Part shown: piece by piece, positions 36,440 to 49,000 of the stretch
Position numbering within the stretch: position 1 is the stretch's first letter
How the letters are laid out: every line of letters begins with the position of its first letter
Notes under the pieces: model-generated
The model's input: only the letters and a program-made list of their open reading frames with translations
Databases searched by the model: none
What the model was told of the DNA's origin: nothing
Assembly: GCA_036874045.1 (NCBI GenBank)
Contig: CM072345.1
Coordinates: 6,969,501-7,033,500, forward strand
Reading direction: 5' to 3'
From: Cymodocea nodosa
Taxonomy: Eukaryota; Streptophyta; Magnoliopsida; Alismatales; Cymodoceaceae
DNA length: 64,000 nucleotides
Translations under genes and position numbers: made by a program

Positions 36440-37652
36440 TGTAAGATCGTCTGTATCACAAGAGGGGGGGTGAATTATGTCTTTAGTAATTAAACTAGCA
36501 GATAAAATAAGAGCACAAAACACTCATAAATGAAATTCTATTCTTTTATTTCAAGACAGAATTTACAATATCTTTTCAGCTCAATTCCCTTCTTGACAAA
36601 TTTGATACAGTAATTTTTGATATACAATTAAAATAGGAAAACAAAGCTCTTTTTCAAAACTAATTTTGAATTGTATAAAACCTGATCTTTATGCACACAG
36701 CTTTTTTCTTTCTCTTTGCTCAGCTTCTGTATCTCTTCTTCTCTAGTTGTCGAATTTCCAGACTTCTTGCATTTGCAGCTCCTTTTCTAAAATTACTTGG
36801 AATTTCAAACTTCTTCTGATGTTGGAGAAATTTTCAGAATATGAATATTCAAACTTAACTTTTCAATTAGGGATCTAGATTGAATATTCAGACTTGGTTT
36901 TTGAGATTGGGATCCCCTGTTGTAATGTAGCTCGTACTCTCTATTAGTAGTCAAACTCTGTTGTCTTTCACGTTCGGCATGTTCATCCACTTGATCCATA
37001 ATCCATAATCTACATACTAATTTTCTCTTTAATCCAAATTACTTTCTATTTAAATTTCCACTTTCTTCACTAACATTTTGAGTTTCCACGATCTTCACTC
37101 GTAGATTCACTGAAATTTTATCTTCCTGGAGTCTTGTAGAATATCTTCTAAGTCTTCAATTTAGTCGAACATTTATCCTTTAACTCCTGTCAAAATTCAA
37201 AGACTTATCCTTTAACTCTTCGAGTTCTTGCACCTGCAAAACATGTGACTAAATAAGGAAACTTATCTGTTCGTTAGTCCTTTTATAAAACTCGAATAGT
37301 TATCTATCTATGCGTATAAAAACTCGAACAGTTATCTAACTATTTGATTTTTCATTACCGAACGCACATGAAAAACACGTGACAACTTAAAACATTAAAA
37401 ACACACATGCAGATAACTTAACTATACGAGTTTTTAACATAAAGTATTCGACAAAAACGAAACGTTAACTATCCGAAAGTTTAACTATTGCAAATCTAGC
37501 TCTTCGGAAATCTTTAATTTATCCGACATAAAAATGAAACTTTCCGATAATCTGTTAACTATTATACTTAGAGAAATATACTTAGAAAATATTATGTAGA
37601 CTTATTTAAATACGTTAATAAAGCATACATCATCAAAATTAAATACCTAACA
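36440..37652 (-). repeat. Solo LTR, family A, minus strand
   Basis: 1213 bp, the reverse complement of the element 1 LTR over its full length, with both ends (TGTAAGATCG; CCTAACA). Perfect 5-bp duplication AAAAT at 36435-36439 and 37653-37657. It holds the LTR ORF at 36805-36999 on the minus strand, shortened at the start. Confidence 0.95.
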
Positions 37653-38436
37653 AAAATTATTATATTCAAACTTAAACATCTTAACTGAGATATTTGAATT
37701 AATATTTTTTAGATAAAACATAGCATATCAATGATAGATAATTTATTCATATTCGAATTTCTAGATTCAGATATTTAGATTGAGTTTTTCAGGATTTGGA
37801 TATTACCTGAATTTGAATTTGGATAAATTCATTTTGGATACAAATTAGATATTTAAATAGTTATCCAAATATTAATTAGATTGAGTCAAATGATTTGAAT
37901 ATTAAATGGATATGGATTCAAATACTAGTTTATCTCATTTGAATTTGCTTCATTTGCACCCCTTGTTTGGATGACTAAACCTAGACCAAACTTATACCTA
38001 ATGAGAGAGGGATAGGTACGTAGACGCCGCACTTGGAGGTCAAGCTTGAATTTTGATTTGTGTCTTTATGCTGCTTGTGTTTATTATAACTTGTTGGACC
38101 TTATCCTATTCTTAACTTTTTGTTATTCCTCACTTTGCCCCATAATTTAATAATAATAATAAAATGACTTAAATCACTTAAAATCATTTAAATCACTTCA
38201 TTAATTTAACCATCAATTAATTTGTGAATCACTTAACTAATCTCTAAATTGCTTGATTAAATCACTTAATTTAATTTTTAATCACTCAATTAATAGATCA
38301 CTTAATATAATTTAATAAAAAACTTAAATTACTTAATTTAAACTTTAATCACTAATTAATAAATCACTTGATTTAATTTAATCAAATCTTAAGTCATTTA
38401 ATTCAAACTCATTCATTTTTCACCCAAGTCCAGCCC
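37653..38436. repeat. AT-rich spacer with degenerate AAATCACTTAATT repeats
   Basis: No coding signal. 38158-38405 is a low-complexity run of AATCACTTAATTTAA-like units with variable spacing. Confidence 0.6.
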
Positions 38437-38444
38437 ACCAACTT

Positions 38445-39985
38445 TAAAGGTGTCAATGGGTTAGGTTGGGCCAAATTTTTTTTAAATTTTTTTGGGACAA
38501 CTTAGCCTAACTTGAAATTTTTTCAGGACAACCCAACCTGGCTTGTAGTTCGGCTTACTTTTATAACTTTTTATTTTTTTCTTTAGTTTAATCGAAGGTC
38601 AACTTCAGATGACCAAGCCCATTAGGTTAAAACTTAAAGTTTAGCTTTGGTTAGATTGAAGTTTTTTATTTTCTTTATTTCTTCTTTCAATTTGATCGAC
38701 TCTTAACTTCGATCTAATTGAAGTTTTTGATTTTTTTTTATATTTATTTTTTTAATTTTTAATTTTAAAAAAATTACAACGTTTCCGATAATCAATTCAT
38801 CGTTCAAACACATTATTTTATTTATAAATATATGAACATCAAACATAAGTCATCATTCATAAATCATGATTCATCACATTAACATCAATATCAAGACCTC
38901 GTCAATGAACCATTCATAATTCATCATCCATCAATATATTCAAACACAAGTTGTAAAGTTAAAATAATTATTTTATTTCTGAATTTAAATTTAAATTACA
39001 TTATTTTTGTAATTACATCAAATATTTTTACAGTTAATGTACATAATTATATTTAAACATTTAAATTTGCAAATTCATTGATAAAGTCATCTTTCTAATA
39101 CTATTTATGAATACAAGTAAACTCCAAGTCTTTATCATACATTAATGCTTCTTAAATATCATCTTTAATCTTGCTCTTCTATCATCTAATATATTATTAC
39201 TAATACTAAATGTCTGTTCACATGTTACAAAAAAGTTAGAATTGTTAGTAAATCTCTAACTATTAATGATAAAATAAGAAATTTATATTTTTGTATTTTC
39301 CTTCAATTTATTACATCAAAATCTAGAAAATTAGGATTATCTCTTATTAAATAGCTATGATTAAAATTATTTAATTATTTCCTATTTGTTACGATAAATC
39401 ACTATGTTCATCATCAAATATACTATAATCAATTATTGATGATGATAGTGATGGATATGAAAAGTATAATATATTTTGTATTTGTTATGTTCCATATTTT
39501 GTAACAACATATCAAACATATTATTTAAACTTTGTTCTATATTTTCAATTCTTACGTTAAGTTCTACGTTTAAACAAGTTTGTATTATATTTATTAATTT
39601 TTTAACAACTTTTACTTTAGTCTTAGAATCTAAACAAATACTTAATATATATAAGAGATGTATCTTATTCTAATTTTTATTTTTCATTGATTTTGACATT
39701 CATTTTTTATGAATACTATTTTAATGTTTGTTTAACATATACGAACTTATGAAGCCTAACTTGAATTGACTCATAGGTCAGCCCAAGTCTAACCTGAATC
39801 GACCAATGACCAACTCTACTTGATTCAAATAGACTTACAGGTTAGTTCGACTTATAGATTGATTTTCTAATATATTATAACCTTGTTCGATTTAAAAAAT
39901 TAAATTAGATTAAAGTAGATCAGGTCAGCCTATTACGAACTGGACCAGATTAACTTGCAATGACTCAACCCAATTGACACTTCTA
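38445..39985 (-). mobile_element. hAT-family DNA transposon with both ends and 8-bp target duplication
   Basis: The left end TAAAGGTGTCAATGGGTT and the right end, read inward, TAGAAGTGTCAATTGGGTT form imperfect terminal inverted repeats. A perfect 8-bp duplication ACCAACTT (38437-38444 and 39986-39993) is the hallmark of hAT insertion. Subterminal copies of CCCAACCT/GGTTGGG words occur at 38460-38550 and 39740-39960. Only the C-terminal part of a transposase remains inside, so the element is non-autonomous at 1541 bp. Confidence 0.92.
39105..39341 (-). pseudogene. hAT transposase C-terminal dimerisation region, broken
   Basis: Reading right to left: DNPNFLDFDVIN, LSLIVRDLLTI, TCEQTFSISNNILDDRRARL and EALMYDKDLEF, with one single-base shift near 39230 and stops. 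This matches the order of the plant hAT C-terminal domain (a W-x-LS-x-ARD-like block, then SEQ-FS, RSSL and EAL-DW). Residues are typed only as seen in the window. The catalytic N-terminal and middle parts are absent or unrecognisable. Confidence 0.85.
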
Positions 39986-40020
39986 ACCAACTTACACTAA
40001 ATCGGGTCCTAGTGTTGCAA

Positions 40021-41030
40021 CTAGCCATGGCCTAGACCTAGGCCAGCACCCGAATTTCTATGCCTAGACGTGGCCAGTTCAATCTGTCTGGCCCGCCCTA
40101 ATCCAGAGTCCAGGCTAAAGCCCATCTGTCCACAGGACCCAATCCCGTAACCCGCCGCTCGCGCCCGGTTCACCAGCACAACCACCGGCCTCGACAGACC
40201 CTTCTTCGGCGCCGACGCCACTCCCTCAACAGAGGAACTTTCCAAATCGACGGCCGGTAGACAGCTAGCTTCTGAATAACGCGATCTCTACTTTCGGAAG
40301 GCCAACCATGGCGTCATTGATGTGAGGATCCCCTTTCCTTTCGTAGGAGGGGCCGTCGATTAGAAAGGAGGGCCGACGATGTTATTCGGTTTTTCTTCCG
40401 GCCTTTTGGAGAGTCCGGAGGGATTTTGGAAGGATGCGACCGCAAAATCGTTCGCCGTTCGTGCACGTTCCACTCAACACTCGTGATCGAAACCCGCAGT
40501 TGAAGAGATCCACCAGCTCAGACCAAGCTCCGTCGACCACTACTATTTCCGGCGACAGAAGACGAAGTCAATTATTGGTTTTTTTTTTCACATTCAGAGC
40601 CGTCGTTCGGATCTCGGTGAGTCTCTCGTCCCTCTCCTAACCTTTCATTTGTTGAATCGTTGTAAGATTAGAGAACACCGATTTACTCTGTTTATAGTTC
40701 AGCGGAAAATTTATTTGGTCCATCTTATGTTATTTTCATTCAACCATCAACGCTTCGTGCATTTTGTTTCGCGTACCCTGTTTCTTCTTCAGGTTGGAGG
40801 GTTGAGCCCCCCACGACCGGTTCGTTTGCCGGTTGGGTTCGCAGTGGCGGAAACTCATTTCCGACCAGGAGGATCTATGATGGTAGTAATTTACTCATTC
40901 CCAAGGAAGCCCTCCGACCAACAACTTCTACATCGTTCCAATAGGTTAAGGATACACAGCAATGTTTCGAGGCATACAAGGCTCTCGTACAATAGTGGTA
41001 GAGAAGAAAGCTTAATCTAGATACTTATTG
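40021..41030 (+). other. GC-rich gene-like fragment, possibly a promoter and first exons of a former gene
   Basis: Base composition rises sharply above the surroundings in 40021-40660. An ORF at 40434-40640 (+) runs into a good donor (CTCGGTGAGT, about 40614-40623), and a plausible acceptor with a pyrimidine tract (TTCTTCTTCAG, about 40785-40795) precedes a second open stretch (to 41020). On the minus strand an ORF at 40021-40245 (74 codons, MESSSVEGVASAPKKG start) could be the head of a divergent gene. None is recognised. It is followed at once by gypsy sequence, so it may be a gene truncated by insertion. Confidence 0.35.
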
Positions 41031-41034
41031 ACTT

Positions 41035-41800
41035 GTGGACTGTGTATTGTTCTACAAGGGTTGTTTAGTGATAGTTGAGGAACCAACACTTTGGGAGCTA
41101 CTCCACAAGGAATTCCATGACACACCGATGGTTGGACATTCTGATTATGAGAAGAGTGCACATCGTATGAAATCTAACATCTATTGGAAGGGATGGCATA
41201 ATGATTTAAAGGCTTATACAAGAACTTGCAATATATGTCAATAGATGAAGCATATTAATCTTTCACCTACAAAATTGTTGGAGCCTTTACCAATTCAAAA
41301 AAGAGGGTGGACTAATATTAGTATGGATTTTGTTGATGGCCTTCCACTATCTAAGGGAAATACTACCATTTTAGTGGTTACTAACAAGTTCACAAAATAT
41401 TGTCACTTTATTGCTCTTAGGCATCTGTATACAGCCAAGGATGTAGTTCAAGCCTTCATGGATAATGTAGTCTAGCTACATGGAGTTCTTAAAACCATTC
41501 ATGGATAACATTTACAATCATGCATGTCATTTGCTTACCACCTGCAAAGTGATGGGTAGATTGAGAACCTCAATTGCACTTTAGAAACTTATCTCTAGTG
41601 TTTTACCTTTTAATAGGTTAGCTTGGGCCAAATTTTGGCATAACACTTCTATTTATAGTTCCACAAGAGTCATGCTATATGAAGCACCATATGGCATCCC
41701 ATTGCGGCCCTCCCCCCTTTTTATCTAATGTCTCAAAGACCACTAATGTAGCAATTGTTGATGTGGATCTTTGTAACCAAGAGGTTCTATTTCACAAATT
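41035..41800 (+). pseudogene. Ty3/gypsy integrase fragment, broken
   Basis: An H2C2 zinc-binding segment (HKEFHDTPMVGHSD ... CNICQ, 41085-41244), then TAG, then the start of the catalytic core with ISMDFVDGLP and TNKFTKYCHFI (41320-41405). Further decayed sequence follows to about 41800 (SNVSKTTNVAIVDVDL). It ends abruptly before element 4. The orientation is opposite to the gypsy pol at 46891-49000. Confidence 0.85.
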
Positions 41801-41885
41801 GTAGGACAATTTTATACAAAACTTGTAACCATACGAAGATGTCGAAAGATCACCATAGACGCAACAAAGCTTGTTACATCTCGAA

Positions 41886-42666
41886 CTGAGAAGTCTTTCT
41901 ATCTTTGTCACATGAGTTTTGAAGTTTGTCGCGTGAGATCACTTTAGATTTAGATTGCTTGAATTGAAACTTTTCGAAATTATTTTCCTTTTGGACTGTT
42001 TCACCTAAAACCTCCTTGAAACTATCCAAAGGCTCAAGACTTCCTTTTCTTATTCTTGTCATGTGAGATTTTAAGTTAAGCACGTGAGGTTTTTAAGTTT
42101 AAACTGTTCATCTTGAAACCTTCCGAAATTTTCTATTTTTCAAACTGTTTCATTTGAAACTTTTCGAAAATTCCTTTGAAACTATCTGATAGGCTTGAGA
42201 GTCTTTTCTTTCAGCTTGACATGTGAATATTTAAGTTTGGCATGTGTGGTCTTTTAAGTTTGAACTGTTAATTATGAAATCTTTCGAAATTTTTTGACTT
42301 TTGGAATGTTTCAATTGAAACTTTTTTATCAAACTTGTGAAACTATCTGATAATTTGTAAAACCATCCGATAGCCTGTAAAACCATCCAAACATTTCTGA
42401 AACTATCTAATAGACTGTGAAACCTTTCGATTAATGTTGAAACCTTTTAAAATGCTCTGACTAGCTGTGAAACCTTTTGATTTACTCTGACTAGCTATAA
42501 AACCTTCCAATTGTCCTGTAACTTAATGATTTCTTTTGGAGTTTCTTGTGCAGTATTTGTCTAGCCTATTTGACCTTTGTTTGACTTTGATACTTCATCT
42601 GTATAATTGAAATACATAAGCTCCTCACATAGGTTTTTACATTATCAAAATTTAGAGATCCTTTCA
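41886..42666 (-). repeat. Partial 3' LTR of element 4
   Basis: Homologous to 46087-46890 (CTGAGAAGTCTTTCTATC onward). Plus-strand end CCTTTCA, then a polypyrimidine stretch that reads as a polypurine tract on the minus strand. Confidence 0.82.
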
Positions 42667-42680
42667 ATCTTTCCCTTTTT

Positions 42681-43720
42681 GATAATGACGAAAACTTTTA
42701 CATTAAATTACATGTATTTCACTCTCTAGATTATTTCTATACGGTGAATTACACAAAACATAAATAATACAAAGATTTACAGTTTGTACAATATAATATA
42801 GAGTTTATCTCACCTTCAGTCTATGTGTTGATCAGTTGTGAATACTGTAATACTAATATTTCTCTCCCTTTTTGTTATTCTCTAAAAGGGAAATATATTG
42901 AGTCATCTAATTACTTCTCACCCTTTGATAAATTCTCAATCCCTTTAAATATCAATTGTTGATTTTGCATCAAATACCAATTGTCTGTTGTGTTGATGTC
43001 AATTGTTGGGATACTTTCATAATTGCAATCTAAACAATAGGACTTTATAGTATCTCATTCCTCTTTCTTATTCAAGTATTGCATCATTTGTAAGCACTGC
43101 AACCTATGAAATGTCAATTGTTAATATACCAATTTATAATAATTCAGTTAATATTTGTAGTTATTGCCACATGCTCTTCCCTTATTTATATTATGGAGAT
43201 TTTTCTGTTTTTGAATTACTTGTTATTTTCTTTCCTTGAAATCAAATTCTTAAATTTCTTTTTGAAATAGAACTTTTATCTTGAATTTTTTTAGATTCTG
43301 GACAGTGAGCTCTCCCCCTATTTATATGTTCTTCTTTTCTGATAAATCTGATGTCCTTGCTTTTGTATCTGTCTTTGTTAGTCTTGTTTCCTTTGAAGAA
43401 CATTATTCAATTTGTTGAATTCACTTATGATATCAATTGAACTAAATACCAATTGTTAGTCTCAAAAACATCATAAATGATCCTTAATCGTTTAGCTTCT
43501 AATTCTCAACTGTTTAGCTTCTCTTAAATTCTTACTTTAAGAGATTTTTTCAATTTTGTGTAGAAGACAATTTAAAGACTATAATCTAGTTGTTACTCTC
43601 TTGTTTGTATACTTGACATTTTTGATTTCTCCCTCTTTTACTAATAACATTTATTTCTAACTGCTACAAATTTTAGTTAAGGGTAGATAGTGATTTGAAA
43701 TTGTAAATTAGTATTGCTCT
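42681..43720 (-). other. Element 4 internal spacer, non-coding
   Basis: AT-rich, no supported ORF. It contains several CAATTGTT words (for example near 42953, 43008 and 43119). Pol would be expected here and is absent. Confidence 0.55.
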
Positions 43721-43722
43721 TC

Positions 43723-45250
43723 CTAAATAATATAATTCTGCAATTCAAACAGAAATATATTTTGGTACCCATACTTTTTTAGGTCTAAAAGTGTTAATCC
43801 TGAAAACATTTCACTTATTTCCCTTTGGTAGTTACATTGGTCTAGATCTTTTTTTGATAGCAAACACTGTAATACCATCTTTGTAAGATCGAATAATACT
43901 ACCACAGTAAGGTATTTCTTATAAAGTAATATACCTTAGGCTAAATCTATTTGAATTATATGTTTGGGAACCAATGATTTGATTTAATCTATTTTGTTCA
44001 TTGGTAAATTTATGCATAGTATTTTTTAAATTAGTAATTTCAGATTTCAAATTTTTATTTTCATTTATCAACTCATTATTCTTGCAATTATAATTATCTA
44101 TTTTGATTTTGCAATTCTTATTATTAACATGCACTTTTTCAAGTTCAGCATAAACATCTTCTAAACATGCAGTTAATTATTTAATTTCCTTTTTGTAATT
44201 TTTACATTTAATGTACAAACTATTAATAGTAGACAGAAGAATATTTACATCTAAATTATCATTATTTACATTAGAAACATATATAGATGAAGTGGAATAT
44301 ACCTCTTGTGCTGTATAGCACACATTTACTGGTACATCTTTATTTGAACTGGATGAGCTACTAGATGAATTGCTATCATCCTAAGTAGCTTTTAATGTCA
44401 TCTTTTTTTTGATCTTCTTCTTCTTCTTTATCTCTTGTTGATATTCTTCTAGTTGTAGTGGACACTGAGGTTGTATATGTCATTGTTTTTTACATTTAAA
44501 GTATACTAGAACTTTGATTTTTGATGTGATGGCTTTATTTCTTTTTTTCATCTATTTTTTGAAATTTCTAACTAATAGTATAACTTTATCGTTTCATTCT
44601 TTCATTTGAACTTTATAGACTAACAAATTGCCTATCAAATCTTTTATTGAGTAATTGCTGAGGTCTTTGGAATCTTGTATTGATATGAATTTTTGCTTCC
44701 ATTCTATTGTTAAACTTCTAAAATTTTTCTATACCTATTCATGAATAGAAAATTCTTTTTCCAAACCTTTTAAGTCATTAATAATCTCAGTAAATCTAAA
44801 AAACATGTCAGCGATAGATTTATTATCAAGTATTTTAAATAATTCAAATTTTCTAAGTAAAATGTTAATTTTTATATCTTTCACTTGGCTAGTATCTTTA
44901 AAAGTTATTTGAAGAGTATTTTAAGTCTCATAAGTAGATTTACAAGCAAAAATTTTGTTATATTGTTCAATAGTAAGTGCATAGTAAATAACATTCATAC
45001 TACGAGCATCTATCTAGATAATTCTCTCATTTTCCTCAATCCAATCATCCTCATGATTGGTTGGAAGAGGTGTTCTACGAACAACTACTTTCCAAAGTAA
45101 AATTAGAGTTCTAGAGAAAATATTTCATTTTATTTTTCCAGTAACGATAGTTGTTACCATCAAACAATGGTGGATGATGGATATTCTGACATTCTTTATA
45201 AAGTGATGTCATGATCTTAGATGGTTAAATCTATTTAATAAGATCAATCA
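43723..45250 (-). pseudogene. gag: Element 4 gag, broken
   Basis: Fragments in several frames. A degraded zinc knuckle with HIQPQCPLQ lies at about 44460-44500, with an acidic tail upstream and Asn/Lys-rich coils (43919-44134). Near 45010 it reads ERII, stop, IDARSM: a TAG at the same place as in element 3. The primer site GATACCAATT is at 45254-45264. Confidence 0.75.
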
Positions 45251-45264
45251 GCTTTGATACCAAT

Positions 45265-46890
45265 TGTTAAGATCGAATGACTTACTAGAGGGGGGTGAAT
45301 GGTGATCTATGTGTAAATTAAATTATTTTGGACTTGTTTGATTGAATAATTTAACTTGCAATCATATAGATGTAATTAAATCATGCATAAGTATTAAACT
45401 AATAAATAAAACATGTATGGTGGAAAATAAAGATAAGAACACAAAACTTTTAGATGGTTCACTAACTTGACTAGTTTACCTCTGAAGATTACTTAGGTTT
45501 TACTATATATATCAACACTTACATATACTTACTTTAAGATCGAAGCAAGAACCAACCATTCACTTGAGTTTTCTAGTTGTAGTTTTAGCCAACACTTCTC
45601 AAAAGTTTTCAAATTAAAATTTTAGCAAACCAATCTCTTTAAGTTTTCAGGTCAAAACTCAAACCAACACAATGTATAGCTTTCTAGTTAAAGCTACGAA
45701 TCAATGATCCTTCTTGAATCAAACTTTCTACATATAGAGAGATTTGATGATCTTCTTTTGAATTCGACTTTCTTAATCTATTCTTTGTTGTACATGATCT
45801 GAAGTATACTTTCTTCTGTAATGGAAGAGGATCTGCAATGTATATTCTATATATCTCTCTCTATTTTTCGTTGAATGATCTAGTTGTATTTATACCCGTA
45901 GATCTAATGATTATATTTCTCTTCAACGGTATTAATCTGTTGTACCATGATTTTTGATAGTCTTGTAAATAGTAAGTTACCATTCAATATGCTATCTTTT
46001 TGAAACCTTTCGAAATTTACTTGTTCTTCAAAATGTTTCATCTAAAACCCTCTAAAAACTCTTTTGAAGTTACCCGAATGTTCTGAGAAGTCTTTCTATC
46101 TTTGTCACGTGAGTTTTTAAGTTCGTTATGTGAGATCACTTTAGATTCAGATTACTTGGATTGAAACCTTTCAAAATTACTTTCCTTTCAGATTGTTTCA
46201 TCTGAAACCTTCCTGAAACTATTCGAAGCCTCGAGACTTCCTTCTTTTATTCCTGTCATGTGAGATTTTAAGTTAAGCACATGAGGTCTTTAAGTTTGAA
46301 TTATTCATCTTGAAACATTTTGAAATTTCCTATTTTTCAAACTATTTCATTTGAAACCTTCCAAAAATCTCCTTCAAATTATTCGATAGGCTTGAGAGTC
46401 TTTCTTTCAGCTTGTCACCTAAATCTTTAAGTTTGACATATGAGGTCTTTTAAGTTTGAACTGTTAATTATGAAACCTTTCAAAATTTTCTGACTTTCGG
46501 AATGTTTTAATTGAAATCTTCTAATCAAACTTGTAAAATTATTTGATAAACTATGAAACCATCCAAACATTTCTGAAACTATCCAATAGCTTGTGAAACC
46601 ATCCGAACATTTCTAAAACTATTCGATAGATTGTGAAACCTTTCGATTAATGTTGAAATCTTTTGATATACTTTGAAACCTTTCGAGATGCTTTGACCAG
46701 CTGTGAAACCTTTTGATTTGCTCTGACTAACTATGAAACCTTCTGATTGTCCTACAACTCGATGATTTCTTTTGGACTTTCTTGTGTAGTATTCGTTTAG
46801 TCTATTTGACTTTGACATTTCATCTATATAATTGAAATACATAAGCTCCTTACATAGATCTTTACATTATCAAATTCAAAGGTCCTTTAA
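45265..46890 (-). repeat. 5' LTR of element 4 (family B, 1626 bp)
   Basis: On the plus strand it starts TGTTAAGATCGAATGAC and ends TCCTTTAA (expected CCTTTCA). Homologous to 29334-30987. It is full of TGAAACCTTTCGAAA and CACGTGAG-like motifs. Confidence 0.85.
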
Positions 46891-49000
46891 GAAGTAATGA
46901 ATGTAATGGCTTGACATCAAAGTGAATCTACCAATTCTCAATGAGATAGTGTGTCAGATGCTACATTACTTCTCTGTGGCCTGTATTCAATTTGATAGTT
47001 AAACCCTAACAACTTGGTAAACCAATGCTCTTGTCTAGGGTTTCATAGAGGTTGCTCATCTAAGTATTTTAGACTAAGCTAGTCTATGTGTATAATAAAT
47101 TTCCATCCCAACAAAATCTGTTGCCACTTGCTAATAACAAATAAGATGGCTAACATCTCTTTCTCATAAATTGGAAGTGCTCACTAGTTCATCTTATAAG
47201 TCTTGCTCATATATGCCAATAGGTTATTATCTTGCATCAAAACTATGCCTATACCTACCTTGGAAGCATCACACTCTAAAACAAAGGTTTTAGAGAAATC
47301 AGGCAATGCCAATAAGGGGGTTGTCATCAAGGCCTCCTTAAGAGCCTGAAATGTTGCCTACATTGCATTATTCCATTGAAATCTGTCCTTTTAAAGTGTT
47401 GCATTAAGAGGTTAAGCAATTTTATTAAAATCTTTTACAAACCATCAATAATATTCAGCTCATCCTAAAAAGCTACAAAATCATTTAACGTTGTCCAGTG
47501 GTGTCTATTCAATAATGGCTTTGATTTTGTTTTCCTCCATGGAAACCCCTTGAGGTCCTACAATGTGACCTAAGTATGAAATTGTATTAATGGCAAACTC
47601 ACATTTGCTTCATTTTGCATAGAATTTATTGGCTACAAGCACCTACAAAACTATCTTTAAATGATGCAAATGATTCTCATAGGTGGCCTATATACCAATA
47701 TATCGTCAAAAAACACCAAGAGAAATCAATGTAAATATGGTCAAAAAATGACATTCATCATGGCTTGAAATGTGGTGAAAGTGTTACGTAATCCAAATAA
47801 CATTACCAAGAACTTGTAATGTCCATTATGTGTCTAAAACATCATCTTGGGAATATCATCCTTGGCCATGTGTATCTGATGATATCCAAATCTGAGATCA
47901 ATTTTAGAAAGTCATTGTACTTGTCTTAATTTGTCCAACAACTCATTAATGATAGTCATTGGGTATTGATCTTAATAGTTTTCTTATTTATCTCTCTATA
48001 GTCAATGCACATGTGCCAAGTGTCATCTTTCTTCTTTATTAGCAATATTGGAAAAGCAAACTCATTAACATTGGGTTGGATTTGTTGGTTGGCTTAGTAT
48101 TTCTCAAAGTGTGCCTCAATCTCCTTCTATCAGAAATACACATATCAATATAGCTTAACCACTACTAGACTACTATCCTTTAGCACGATCTTATGGTCTT
48201 TCTTCCTCTCTTCTGAAATGTCAATCAATTCCATGAATATCTGATGGTAACATTGCAGTAGTAATTCCACTTCTAATATTACCATCTTAGGACTTGAATT
48301 TTCCAATGTTGCTTTTGTTGGTTTCCCTTGAACAAAAGCCATGTATATTATCCATTTAGTGCCTTTAGTCAACATGTTGGCACTAACCACTTGAATGCCT
48401 TTCGATAGCCACCCTTTTCAAGCAACTATCCTCCCTTCATACTAAACTTTGTATGTCATCTCCTCAAAGTTGACCACCATGTCCCCTTGAGGTTGCAGCC
48501 AATGTATGTTGATGATCATATCACTATTACGTAATTGAACTACATACAGATCAAGGCAAATGGGTGCCCCTTCCACAAACACCTTCACACTAGGGCAAGT
48601 CACATTGAACAAAACCCCTAGATGCCAACTCCACTTGTAGACCTCTTTTCATAGTAACTAGTAGCTTAAGAGACTTCACCATGCTCTTCCTAATGAAGTT
48701 ATGTGTACTGCCTGAGATCAACATCATTGTAATGCTCTTATCAACACACTGAAATTGCAATTTGATTGTGTCGAGATAATCCTTGCCCATTAACTTGTAA
48801 TGATATATGGTGTTGTTTAGGCTCCTCTCTATCATCTTCCAAGGGTGACTCCATCTCTTTTTCATCTACTTCCACCCATTGTTGCAAATACAACGTTCTA
48901 TTTTTACATACATGCCTTCAATAGAACTTTTCATCACATTGAAAGCACAATTCAAGCTTGTGCTTCCTGTGTTCCATGTATTAATCAGACTATTGCTCTA
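46891..49000 (-). pseudogene. Ty3/gypsy gag end, protease, RT and RNase H, broken
   Basis: From right to left: a zinc knuckle (CFQCDEK ... CKNRTL, about 48890-48960); a protease with ISGSTHNFI (48700-48720; the Asp expected before the Ser-Gly is not seen); the protease-RT linker (48145-48390); RT with LRFGYHQIHMAKDDIPKM (about 47830-47910) and an FFDDIL active site (about 47700-47720); and RNase H remnants to 46891. Many stops. The left side is cut by element 4. Confidence 0.85.

Larger units (their letters stand above)
41886..46890 (-). mobile_element. Element 4: gag-only copia relic (family B LTR), left LTR truncated
   Basis: Left LTR 41886-42666 (its first roughly 0.82 kb missing), polypurine tract near 42668-42680, internal region 42667-45264, right LTR 45265-46890. 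The internal 2.6 kb holds gag remnants only; no pol motif was found. It is related to element 3 in both LTR and gag. No matching target duplication is seen, as expected with a truncated end. Confidence 0.8.
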
